DNA of 49,615 bases from Acidimicrobiia bacterium (GTDB taxonomy: Bacteria > Actinomycetota > Acidimicrobiia > Acidimicrobiales > AC-14): the NCBI GenBank assembly GCA_023265025.1, contig JAHFUP010000033.1, positions 1-49,615 on the forward strand, read 5' to 3'. The notes under the pieces were generated by a model. The model saw only the letters and a program-made list of their open reading frames with translations. It made no database searches and was not told the origin of the DNA. Position numbers and translations under genes: made by a program. Positions 33,882-41,925 of the stretch are shown here, piece after piece (the first letter of the stretch is position 1; each line of letters opens with the position of its first letter).

Positions 33882-35882
33882 ATGGAGCGGAGAGCACAGA
33901 CGACGGCCTGGACGCTGGCCGCGTGTACGGCGGCCGCGGTCGTCACCTACGCCGGCTTCGCGGTGGCCGACCGCCAGGCGCCACTCGCTGAGCGCTACGG
34001 GTTCCACGCCTCCCGCCTGGCCGACATGGTGATCACTCTTGGTTTCGGGGCAATCGGGTTGCTCGTGTCGCGGCGGCGACCGGCCAACCCCGTCGGTTGG
34101 CTGTGGCTGGTCGGGGCAACGAGCGCGGCGGCGGCCCTGGCCACCCGCGGCTACGCGGTCCACAGCCTGTTCGCCGACCCCGGATCGCTGCCCGGCGGAC
34201 AATGGGCCGCGTGGCTGGAAAACTGGCTGTGGGTCCCCGGCTTCGTCCTGCCCGTGCTCTTGGTCCTGCTGGTCTTCCCTGACGGGCGCCTCCCAGGCCG
34301 GCGTTGGCGGCCTGTGCTGTGGGCGGCGGTGGCGGTGAGCGTCGGTTCCTGGTCCGGAGCGGCCCTCTCGCCAGGGAAGCTGGAGGACTTCCCGACAGTG
34401 CGCAACCCGGCCGGCGCCAATGTCGCCGAGCCGCTGGGCGCACTCACCCTCCTACTGCCTGTCGTGCTCATCATGGCCGTCGTCGGTCTCGTCCAGCGTT
34501 ACCGCCGGGGCGAGCGCGACGAGCGCCAGCAACTCAAGTGGGTCGCCTACGCCGCCGGCGCGTTCGCGGCCACCTTCGCGGTGGCCATGGTCCTGCAGCC
34601 GTGGAATCAGCCAGGCGTCGTGGTGCTGATCGTCGGCATCCCCTCGCTCGGGTTGTGCGCCGCGACCGCCGTAGCCATCTTGCGCTACCGGCTCTACGAC
34701 ATCGACCTGATTATCAACCGGACCCTGCTGTACGGGGCGCTCACCGCCGTGGTCCTCGGTGTGTCGATCGGCACTGTCGGCGCCCTCACAGTGATCGTGG
34801 GTGGTGTCACCCGGGTGCCGGCCTCGCTGGCGGCCGCCGGGGTGGCCGCGGTCGTGGCCCATCCCACCCGCCAACGACTGCAGCGCTGGGTCAACCGGTT
34901 GACCTACGGCCAGCGCGACGAGCCCTACGCAGTGGTGGCAGCCATGGGCCGGCGGGCCGCCGACTCGGTCGCCCCCCAGGCGCTGCTGGACGGCGTCACC
35001 GAAACAGTCGGTACGTCGCTTCGGCTGCCGTATGTCGCCGTCCGAATCCTCCGCGCGGGAGAGCCGGTTGTCGCCGCCGCATATGGGACAGCGACCGGCG
35101 AGACCGACGCGTTCGCCCTTGTCCACCAAGGTGTCGAGGTCGGCCAACTGGTTGTCGGCCGCCGCGGCGGCCATGAGCCACTCACTCCGGCCGACGAGGC
35201 GCTGCTCGGCGATCTCGCCCACCATGTCGCGGTAGCCGTGCACGCGGTGACACTTGCCGCGGAGCTGCAGCGCTCCAGGGAACAGCTCGTCATCGCCCGT
35301 GAAGAGGAGCGGAGGCGGATCCGCCGCGACCTCCACGACGGCCTCGGGCCCTCCCTGGCCGGCCTCGCCCTTTCCGCCCAGGCCGCCCGCAACCTTGTGC
35401 GCCGCGACCCGGACGGCGCCGAGCGGCTCCTCACCGAACTCCAAGACGACGCCCAAGGCGCGATCGCCGACATCCGACAGCTGGTGTACGACCTCCGCCC
35501 ACCCGCTCTCGACGAGCTCGGGTTGGTGGGCGCGGTACGGGAGCACGCACTTCGTCTCGGCTTCGACGTCGATGCTCCGGCCGATCTCGGACCGTTGTCC
35601 GCGGCGGTGGAGGTGGCAACGATGCGCATCGCCGTGGAGGCCATGACCAACGTGGCCCGCCACGCCGCCGCCGGCCACGCGACAGTGCGCCTCGCTCTCA
35701 ACGGCTCTCTCGAGCTCGACGTGACAGACGACGGACGGGGCCTGCCGGCCGCAGTACGCGAGGGCGTTGGTCTGCGCTCCATGCGGGAACGAGCCGGCGA
35801 ACTGGGCGGCACCTGCGTCATCGAGCCGCGCCCCGACGGAGGTACCCAGGTACGGATCCGCCTCCCAGTAGGCAATCCATGA
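33882..35882 (+). CDS. Membrane sensor histidine kinase, NarL-type
   Basis: A 666-residue kinase with about seven to nine N-terminal membrane segments (to about residue 320) and a GAF-like region (about 350-460). The HisKA_3 dimerisation helix has EEERRRIRRDLHDGLGPSLA with phospho-His at about 485. The HATPase shows VEAMTNVARHAAAG, VTDDGRGLP and GLRSMRERAGELGG. ATG 33882 is preferred over ATG 33864 because GGAGGTGACC precedes it. It overlaps the response regulator by four bases and should form a pair with it. Inducing signal unknown. Confidence 0.93.
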   Translation: MERRAQTTAWTLAACTAAAVVTYAGFAVADRQAPLAERYGFHASRLADMVITLGFGAIGLLVSRRRPANPVGWLWLVGATSAAAALATRGYAVHSLFADPGSLPGGQWAAWLENWLWVPGFVLPVLLVLLVFPDGRLPGRRWRPVLWAAVAVSVGSWSGAALSPGKLEDFPTVRNPAGANVAEPLGALTLLLPVVLIMAVVGLVQRYRRGERDERQQLKWVAYAAGAFAATFAVAMVLQPWNQPGVVVLIVGIPSLGLCAATAVAILRYRLYDIDLIINRTLLYGALTAVVLGVSIGTVGALTVIVGGVTRVPASLAAAGVAAVVAHPTRQRLQRWVNRLTYGQRDEPYAVVAAMGRRAADSVAPQALLDGVTETVGTSLRLPYVAVRILRAGEPVVAAAYGTATGETDAFALVHQGVEVGQLVVGRRGGHEPLTPADEALLGDLAHHVAVAVHAVTLAAELQRSREQLVIAREEERRRIRRDLHDGLGPSLAGLALSAQAARNLVRRDPDGAERLLTELQDDAQGAIADIRQLVYDLRPPALDELGLVGAVREHALRLGFDVDAPADLGPLSAAVEVATMRIAVEAMTNVARHAAAGHATVRLALNGSLELDVTDDGRGLPAAVREGVGLRSMRERAGELGGTCVIEPRPDGGTQVRIRLPVGNP

Positions 35883-36541
35883 CAGACACCATCACCGTGC
35901 TGCTCGCCGACGACCACCCTGCCTTCAGGCGCGGCGTGCGCGCCATCCTGGCCGGAACCGACGGCATCGACGTGATCGGCGAAGCCAGCACCGGCGAGGA
36001 GACGATCGCCAAGGCCCTCGAACTCCAACCCGACGTGATCCTGATGGACCTCCACATGCCGCCCCTGACCGGCATCGAGGCCACCCGATCGGTACTCGCG
36101 GCGAGCCCGCGCATCGCCGTGCTCGTGGTGACTATGCACGACGACGACGACTCCGTCTTCGCCGCCATGCGCGCCGGCGCCCGCGGCTATCTGCTGAAAG
36201 GCGCCACCCAACACGACATCAGACGCGGCGTCACCGCGGTCGCCTCCGGCGACGCGATCTTCGGCGCGCCCGTCGCGCAACGAATGCTCGACTACTTCGC
36301 CAAAGCGGCCAACCCCCGCCAGCAGGCGTTCCCTGAGCTAACCGAACGAGAGGCCGAGATCCTCGACCTCATCGCCCGCGGACTCAACAACACGACCATC
36401 GCAGAAATGCTCAACGTCGCGGCCAAGACCATTCGCAACCACGTGTCCAACATCTTCACCAAACTGCAAGTCCTCGACCGAGCCCAAGCCATCGTCCGCG
36501 CCCGGGAAGCCGGTCTTGGCACCATCGACGAACGACCATGA
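35879..36541 (+). CDS. LuxR/NarL-type response regulator
   Basis: A 220-residue regulator, the partner of the kinase it overlaps (ATGA). Receiver: LLADDHPAF (D11, D12), phospho-acceptor D57 in ILMDLHMPPLTGIEA, and Lys in GYLLKGATQ. DNA-binding domain: LTEREAEILDLIARGLNNTTIAEMLNVAAKTIRNHVSNIFTKL (positions about 157-199). Target genes are unknown; the membrane gene 2 kb upstream is one candidate. Confidence 0.94.
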   Translation: MTDTITVLLADDHPAFRRGVRAILAGTDGIDVIGEASTGEETIAKALELQPDVILMDLHMPPLTGIEATRSVLAASPRIAVLVVTMHDDDDSVFAAMRAGARGYLLKGATQHDIRRGVTAVASGDAIFGAPVAQRMLDYFAKAANPRQQAFPELTEREAEILDLIARGLNNTTIAEMLNVAAKTIRNHVSNIFTKLQVLDRAQAIVRAREAGLGTIDERP

Positions 36542-37007
36542 CCCGTTCATTCGCGCATCTCGCCAACGGCTTCGCACGCCGCGCTCGATTCGATTCGGCG
36601 ATCTGCTCGCAACGGAGCCCGCCGAGAGGTGTAGGGCCTGTGCGAGAACAACTTGGACATCCGGATGGCTCCGAACTGTTGCGGCGTAACGGTTCGGAGG
36701 GTGGCGATCGCGCAGGTAGATGACGCACGGGCCCTAACAGAACGCTCCGGCGGAACCGGTGAGCGATCGCATCACCTATCCCCGGTTCCGCGGGCACTCC
36801 GGGCGCGAGGTAACCGGCGCAGTCGAGCGGACAGCCCGCCCGGTAACGCTCGCGAGGCGCCCAGCGTCGGCATCCGGAACGTGCCGTTGAAGGATTGCGC
36901 CGTGGCCGCGAGTCGCAGCCACGGTCATCCGATAATCGCGGAGGATGGTGGCGAGCGGGGTGCCAGCCTCCCGCATTCGACCAAGGTCGAGGGGCATCCA
37001 GACAGGG
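36542..37007. other. 466-bp gap, no supported gene
   Basis: A reverse 73-codon frame (to 36776) starts MPLDLGRMREAGTPLATILRDY just downstream of vapC but lacks any family pattern. Elements of the local repeat family are visible: ACGCTCCGGCGGA near 36740 (shared with 29810) and CGGTAACGCTCGCGAGGCGCC near 36841 (inverted core). The gap probably belongs to the accessory segment. Confidence 0.45.
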
Positions 37008-37439
37008 TCAGCGCGACAGCACGCGATAGCCGGCGCTCAGTGCAGCCGCCGCCGCCTGGATCGCCGGCCCGTCGTCGCCTTCCCATACCACGAGGGGTGC
37101 GCCGAGATGTTCGGCGGCGGCTACGGCCTCGGCGCCCAGGGTCGACAGTCGGTGCGCGTCAGCCAGCTCGGCCATCCGAAATCCGAGAGCCCGGATCGGG
37201 ACGACGGTGACGGCGTCCGGGAGCACGAGCAGTGTGCGGCCCAGCGCCTGTCGACGCTCGGAGGACCAGGAGCCCGTGAGCTGGCCGCCGCGAGCCGAGA
37301 CCACGCTCTTGCACAGGCGCACGTAGTACAGGTTCGTCGTGGCCGGCTGGTGCACGGCGAGGACCGCGGCGAGAGCGTCGCCGATGTCGTCGGACAGAAG
37401 GTCGCGAAGGAGGTGATCGTCGAGGACCGCCGCGGTCAC
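37008..37439 (-). CDS. PIN-domain toxin, VapC-like
   Basis: A 143-residue PIN-like protein started at GTG 37439, overlapping the antitoxin stop (GTGA). The N-terminal acidic strand is AAVLDDHLLRDLLSDD (D7/D8), followed by a TNLYYVRLCKSVV region and a C-terminal STLGAEAVAAAEHLGAPLVVWEGDDG segment typical of VapC folds. The second active-site acid is not in its usual context (usual DA-L, here GAEAVA), so nuclease activity is uncertain. Family VapC toxins cleave tRNA or rRNA. Confidence 0.75.
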   Translation of the reverse strand: MTAAVLDDHLLRDLLSDDIGDALAAVLAVHQPATTNLYYVRLCKSVVSARGGQLTGSWSSERRQALGRTLLVLPDAVTVVPIRALGFRMAELADAHRLSTLGAEAVAAAEHLGAPLVVWEGDDGPAIQAAAAALSAGYRVLSR

Positions 37440-37663
37440 GTCGTGGCGAGATCGGGATCGTCGGCCAGGGATGCGACGAACGCGGCGTGGTCGTCGCGGC
37501 TGAGGACATCGCCAAGTAGGCGCCGACCCTGCCCTCTCGGCACGGTCAACACCCCGAACCCGAGATCGATCACGTCGACAGGACCGCCCTGGTCGAGATG
37601 CCATCGGTGACGTGCCGTGGCGGGGAGGGACATCTGCCCGGATGATGACACCTGGTACTCCAT
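37436..37663 (-). CDS. AbrB-like antitoxin, VapB-like
   Basis: A 75-residue protein with the AbrB/SpoVT swapped-hairpin start MEYQVSSSGQMSLPATARHRW, followed by GGPVDVIDLGFGVLTVPRG and a C-terminal acidic tail for toxin binding. It precedes and overlaps the PIN-domain gene, the standard antitoxin-toxin order, so it should bind DNA and repress its own operon. ATG 37663 is chosen from the domain start; upstream in-frame sequence is less conserved. Confidence 0.75.
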   Translation of the reverse strand: MEYQVSSSGQMSLPATARHRWHLDQGGPVDVIDLGFGVLTVPRGQGRRLLGDVLSRDDHAAFVASLADDPDLATT

Positions 37664-37850
37664 CACGTCGTTCACATGGGAAGCGTACTTGGTGATGAGT
37701 CGCATCGCACCAATTAGCCCCGATCGCCGGCCCCGGCTTCTCGCCGGGGCATCTGCCAATCCGTTTGCCGATCCACTGGAGCGGATGGGGGCGGATTCGG
37801 GAGGACCAGGCGGGACGGGCGCACCCCGCCTGACCTGGCGGTTCGACATC

Positions 37851-37888
37851 GGCCCCTCTCACCCTCTCAAGGTGGAGACACGGGTTCG
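37851..37888 (+). repeat. Truncated tRNA-Glu copy (possible attachment-site remnant)
   Basis: 37860-37888 matches tRNA-Glu positions 29574-29602 exactly (29 bp), and six bases before it (37851-37856, GGCCCC) match the tRNA acceptor 5' side. It keeps the anticodon loop CTCTCAA and most of its stem but lacks the D-arm and the T-stem 3' side and acceptor 3' end. It lies about 190 bp upstream of the vapB-like gene. It may be a right attachment site of an island or a tRNA pseudogene. Confidence 0.65.
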
Positions 37889-38091
37889 GCCAGGAAAGTG
37901 CGCCGTACGCCCCGCGACCGGTGCTCAAACGAATGGCCGGCGCAACGCCGGCTGGGACCGCCTGCTCCAGTTCATGGGACCAGGAGGGCTCGACCGGATC
38001 CGCGGCGACCGATTCCGGCGCCGCCTCCGCCGGGCGGCGGGTCAGACAGGCAACCGAGGCGAGGTTGCCGGTGCACGGGAGTCGCCGCTGA

Positions 38092-39670
38092 TTATCGCAC
38101 GTGCACTCGGAACCCTGGCGCCAGGCTTTTGTCGGACGTAAGCAGGACGGGAGTGGTCGCCTTTCGCCGATGGAGTTCAACCTCCACGTGCTCGGGCTTC
38201 ACCTTGCCCTCTAGTTCCGTTGGCACGGAAAAGTGGGCCCGCGCCTCCAGATGGGTCTGGCAGTTCATGCAGCCCTCGACGTGCCAGCGGCTGAACACCG
38301 ATGACGTGCCGATGTGGTGTCGTTCATCGTCGACGTTCACGAACACCCGCACCAGGAACGAACCCGGGATCGTCGTGCGGTTGATCCCCCGCACGCTGAT
38401 CACCTGCGGCGGCTCGGCGGCGGCAGCCGCGGCCGAAGGCGGCTGCGGTGGGTGCGGGCGGCGTCGCCAGGTCCGCGAGCGAGCCGGGCCCGTAGGTGTA
38501 GCCGAGTTGCGCCTCGATGTTCACGTACTGCCGGGACGTCACCGCACTGCCGTCCGGGTTGACGAACGGTGCCAGGGGCGAGTCGATGTTCAGCCACGAG
38601 TTCGGCGCCACGCCCGGTGTTGGACCCTGGTTGTCGACCGAATTCGTGCCGGGATAGTCCTCGATGACCTCGAGCGCGTCGGCGCTGTTGTAGCGTTGCT
38701 GCCAGAGCCAGAACATGCGGTCCACGTGGCAGTGGTGGAAGAAGAAGATCGGGTCGAGACCGGCGGTGTCGTTCTCGCCCATGTCGCCGTTGGCGCCCTG
38801 GATCGGCGAGAAATCGGCCTGGTTCGGCAGCTCGTAGCCGCCGACAGCCAAGTGGATGTGGTTGTGGGGGCTTTCCAACGGCTTGACGAGCACGTCGGCG
38901 TTCCCGTTCCACTCCGAAGCCGAACTGGTGTTCGAGAAGACGGTGTAGTTGGGTGCATCCAGGCAGTCCTGGTATTCCTTCTGCACCATGCCGACCGGCT
39001 TGGCATTGACGACGACGGCGTAGGCGGTGAGCCATGTGACGATGTTGTCGTTGAGCGTCTTGACATTCTTGTCGTAGTCCGGGTACAGCGCATTGTGGGC
39101 GTTCGTCTGGTCGACGTCGGCCGGCCCGACCAGCCCCGACAGGGGGTAACGCACCGTCTCGTATCCCTTCGGCTTGCTGTAGTCCGCATCCGGGAAGGGG
39201 CTCAGGTTGTCGACGATGGCCTTGTTCACCACGAACGACCGCAACGGGTTGGGGATCGTCTCGCCGTCAAGTTCGACGTTCTCGAGAGTGAGGGCCCATG
39301 GGATCCCGTCGGCCGCCGAATCGTCGCTTGTCTCGTCCCAGAACGGCAGCGTTACCTCCGCACAATCGGGGATCGATCGCAATGCGTCCTCTAGCCGCAC
39401 GAGATAGGCGCGGTGCCATGTTGGGAACAGCACGTTGCCGTGGTTGCAGTACCCGCCCCAGAAGGCGGAGCTTCCCCACCCCGCGCCGCGGAACGGCTCG
39501 CCGTGGTACCCGCCGATGACGAAGAACGAGTTCGGATCTTCGGGCGGAAGGTCCTTGATCCCCTTCCACGCCCGCCACACGGTCTCCAGCTCGGTCTTGT
39601 TGCCGGCTTCGTAGTCGGCCTGGATGTCGGTGAGGGATCGCCGAACCCGCAAAGGTTCTGATGCCGCCAT
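38092..39670 (-). pseudogene. Tyrosinase/polyphenol oxidase-like copper enzyme, frameshifted near its C-terminus
   Basis: The first 420 or so residues are an intact type-3 copper domain. The CuA site is NHGNVLFPTWHRAY with an upstream His, and CuB is HNHIH and FFFHHCHVDRMFWLW. The reading frame then enters a low-complexity Ala/Pro linker at about 38420-38445 and runs out as nonsense. The next frame continues as ISVRGINRTTIPGSFLVRVF... to a stop at 38092, clearly the C-terminal domain. A one-base indel in the GC-rich linker explains it, by error or mutation. Enzymes of this family oxidise phenols to quinones; no melanin pathway partners are nearby. Confidence 0.85.
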
Positions 39671-39876
39671 CTCGCCTCCCTTGCCGGTCTGTCCCAGCTG
39701 CCAGGACCCGCACGTTGGATCGGTCGGCGGCAGGCTAGCAGCGGCACTGCTCCGGCGCGTACGCAGCCTGCCATCCGGGAACAGCAGGCAGATGGCCTCC
39801 GATCAGGCGAGGGGAAAGGGGAGGCCATCGCTCGATGATCACCGGTGTCCACCTCGTCGCCCCCGATTCGTCGAGA

Positions 39877-41316
39877 TTACGGGTAGCCGGACTTCCATGA
39901 CTTCGCCGTCGACGGGCATTGCCTCGACGACCGTCCGCGGTATGCGGCGACAGTGTCGAGGACGACTCCGCAGCGACTGTCGAACAGCACAAGGTGCCGG
40001 GGATCAGCCGACGTCTCCTCCACCGGAGCCGCAGGACGACCGGAGTAATAGGTCAGCGGTGGGAACGAAGAGTATCTCTCCGATGCATAGGCCAACGGCT
40101 GGTCAATCGGCCACGCCGCCGAGGCGAGCTGGCGACCTACGCTGATTCCGCCACGCAACGCGACCTCTTCATTGGAGTGGTAGGCCAGCGAGAATACAAT
40201 CGATATCGTTCCAACCACGACGCCCGAAATGACCAGGCCACCCGGCCGTGACGCAATCGCTTCTCCAAGAGCGGCAAACCCGACCGTCAGAGGCAACAGC
40301 AGCCAATAGTTCCAATGGGCGTGGTACGCCGCCCCCGAGAAGAAGACCAGCGAGTACAGGCCGACGGTCACCAGGAGCGCCGTCTCCACGGTGCGGTAAC
40401 GCGGCATCCGAATGGCGGCGACGAACGCTGGCGGCGCGAGGATGGCGGCAAACCCGAACAACGCGACGAGGTGACGACTCTGACGGACGATCGACTCTGC
40501 CAGCGTCGCCGTTTCGACCCCAGATCGGTCACCGGCGACGCGAAGCTTGCCGAATTCGAAGACCACGTCCAGCGATCCGTTGGCCCACAGGAGCCAACTC
40601 CACGTGAGCGTCAGGCCGACGACTGCGCCCCACGCGATCGCCGGCACGGTCGCTCGACTGCCCTCGGTCCGGCTCCCGAACGTCGTGAGCACGCCCGTCG
40701 CCACGACGAGGATGACGCCTTCCCAGCTGCACAGGCACAAGACCGCGGCCAGGACACCCGCCATCGGTGCACTCCCGACGCCGCGCATGGATCTCACCCA
40801 AACAAGGAGGTAGCCGGCGGCCGGCGCCATGGCCAGGGTCGTCGTATCCAGCATGGTGCCGAAGGTGAAGACCATCGGAACGCAATAGCCGAGGACGACG
40901 CCACAGACGGCGATCGAGGCCCGCACACCAAGTTGGAGAAGGACGCCGAACATCAGGAATGCGGACACCAGCGTGCTGGACGCAGCGAGCAGCCGAGCAG
41001 CCAGTTCAGGGTGTGAAGGGCTGACGGTCTGGGCACCGGCAGTGACGAGATAGATGAGCGGCGGATGGTGGGCGTACGTCGCGAATCCGTAGGGCTCCTC
41101 GGGGCTCCGGGCGCCGAGGCGAGACGCGACGGGATCGTCTCGCAGTGCTCTCGCTCCACTTGACCAGGTCGCGCCGTTGTAGCCGTCGCCCGAATCCCCG
41201 AATGGCGCAGCGAGACGTCCGCCACCGACCCGAACGAGAAAGAGGAGGGAGAAGGCAACCAGAAAGAGCAGCCCAACCCGACGGTGCAAGCCTTGCGTGG
41301 TCCGCGAAGAAGTCAT
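39877..41316 (-). CDS. Membrane glycosyltransferase-like protein (GT-C, PMT_2-type)
   Basis: A 479-residue protein with about nine or ten hydrophobic helices and a soluble C-terminal region. The N-terminal loop after the first helix contains GDSGDGYNGATWSSGARALRDDPVASRLG and FATYAHHPPLIYL, resembling the acidic catalytic loop of dolichyl- or polyprenyl-phosphate-sugar mannosyltransferases. Such enzymes add sugars to envelope polymers from a lipid-linked donor. No ribosome site is evident at ATG 41316. Classification rests on topology and the DGYN/HHPP pattern, not on exact motifs. Confidence 0.65.
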   Translation of the reverse strand: MTSSRTTQGLHRRVGLLFLVAFSLLFLVRVGGGRLAAPFGDSGDGYNGATWSSGARALRDDPVASRLGARSPEEPYGFATYAHHPPLIYLVTAGAQTVSPSHPELAARLLAASSTLVSAFLMFGVLLQLGVRASIAVCGVVLGYCVPMVFTFGTMLDTTTLAMAPAAGYLLVWVRSMRGVGSAPMAGVLAAVLCLCSWEGVILVVATGVLTTFGSRTEGSRATVPAIAWGAVVGLTLTWSWLLWANGSLDVVFEFGKLRVAGDRSGVETATLAESIVRQSRHLVALFGFAAILAPPAFVAAIRMPRYRTVETALLVTVGLYSLVFFSGAAYHAHWNYWLLLPLTVGFAALGEAIASRPGGLVISGVVVGTISIVFSLAYHSNEEVALRGGISVGRQLASAAWPIDQPLAYASERYSSFPPLTYYSGRPAAPVEETSADPRHLVLFDSRCGVVLDTVAAYRGRSSRQCPSTAKSWKSGYP

Positions 41317-41436
41317 CGTAAGGGCCGTGCGTGCGGTCAGTGTCGGTGAGACCGTATCCGTCGGGGCACGTCGGCAGTATGGACCGAGTTGTACGCCGGC
41401 GGCGGAGTGGGAGCGTCACCGCCCCTACGCCGGGGC

Positions 41437-41690
41437 TCAGTCGTCGTTGGTGATGGTGCCCACGCCCTGCCCGTCCACGATCTTCCCAGCCCCGAAGAGA
41501 TTGGCCAGGTTGACGAAGAACCTCAGTGGGCTCGACCGTGGTATCACCGTTCACCACGACCGACACCATCATGGTGGTCTCGCCGGGGCCGAAGTCGACG
41601 GTGGTGGCGGGCACGGCAACGTAGTCGCCGCTGCTGGCCGTCGCGCTGTTTGTCGGCCGTGCGTCAGGACGACTGCGGCCGCCGCCGGAC
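41437..41690 (-). pseudogene. Remnant of a Calx-beta domain protein
   Basis: The reverse strand reads SSGDYVAVPATTVDFGPGE and VNGDTTVEPTE, then after a one-base shift FFVNLANLFGAGKIVDGQG and VGTITNDD followed by a stop. This is the classic Calx-beta repeat of calcium-binding surface adhesins, interrupted by a frameshift and with no intact upstream part, so it is a remnant. The rest of 41317-41925 shows no other gene. Confidence 0.7.
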
Positions 41691-41925
41691 TCGCGCCGAC
41701 AAGCTGTTTCAGCGAGGCCCTCACCAGCGGGGCCGTGCTCGCGACCGCTGCCCTCCGAGGCCTGCGAAGCATCCGCGTGCCGTCACTCGCCGTTGTCCCT
41801 AGCTAGGACCATGTTCGTTCCCCTCCGATCCAAGCCCGCGCCGACACTTCAGATCCCCCCGCTCCATCGAACGACAGAGGGTATGCCTTCTCCCCCGGCG
41901 AAGTGGAGGGCTGCTTCTGCCGGGG

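Noticed and set aside
29808-36880. Integron-type attC sites
   Set aside because: The recurring GTTACC core does not come with paired attC simple sites, and no integrase or gene-cassette pattern is seen.
36776-36997. 73-codon reverse frame beginning MPLDLGRMREAG
   Set aside because: It has no recognisable family and no clear ribosome site; it might be a gene remnant but cannot be supported.
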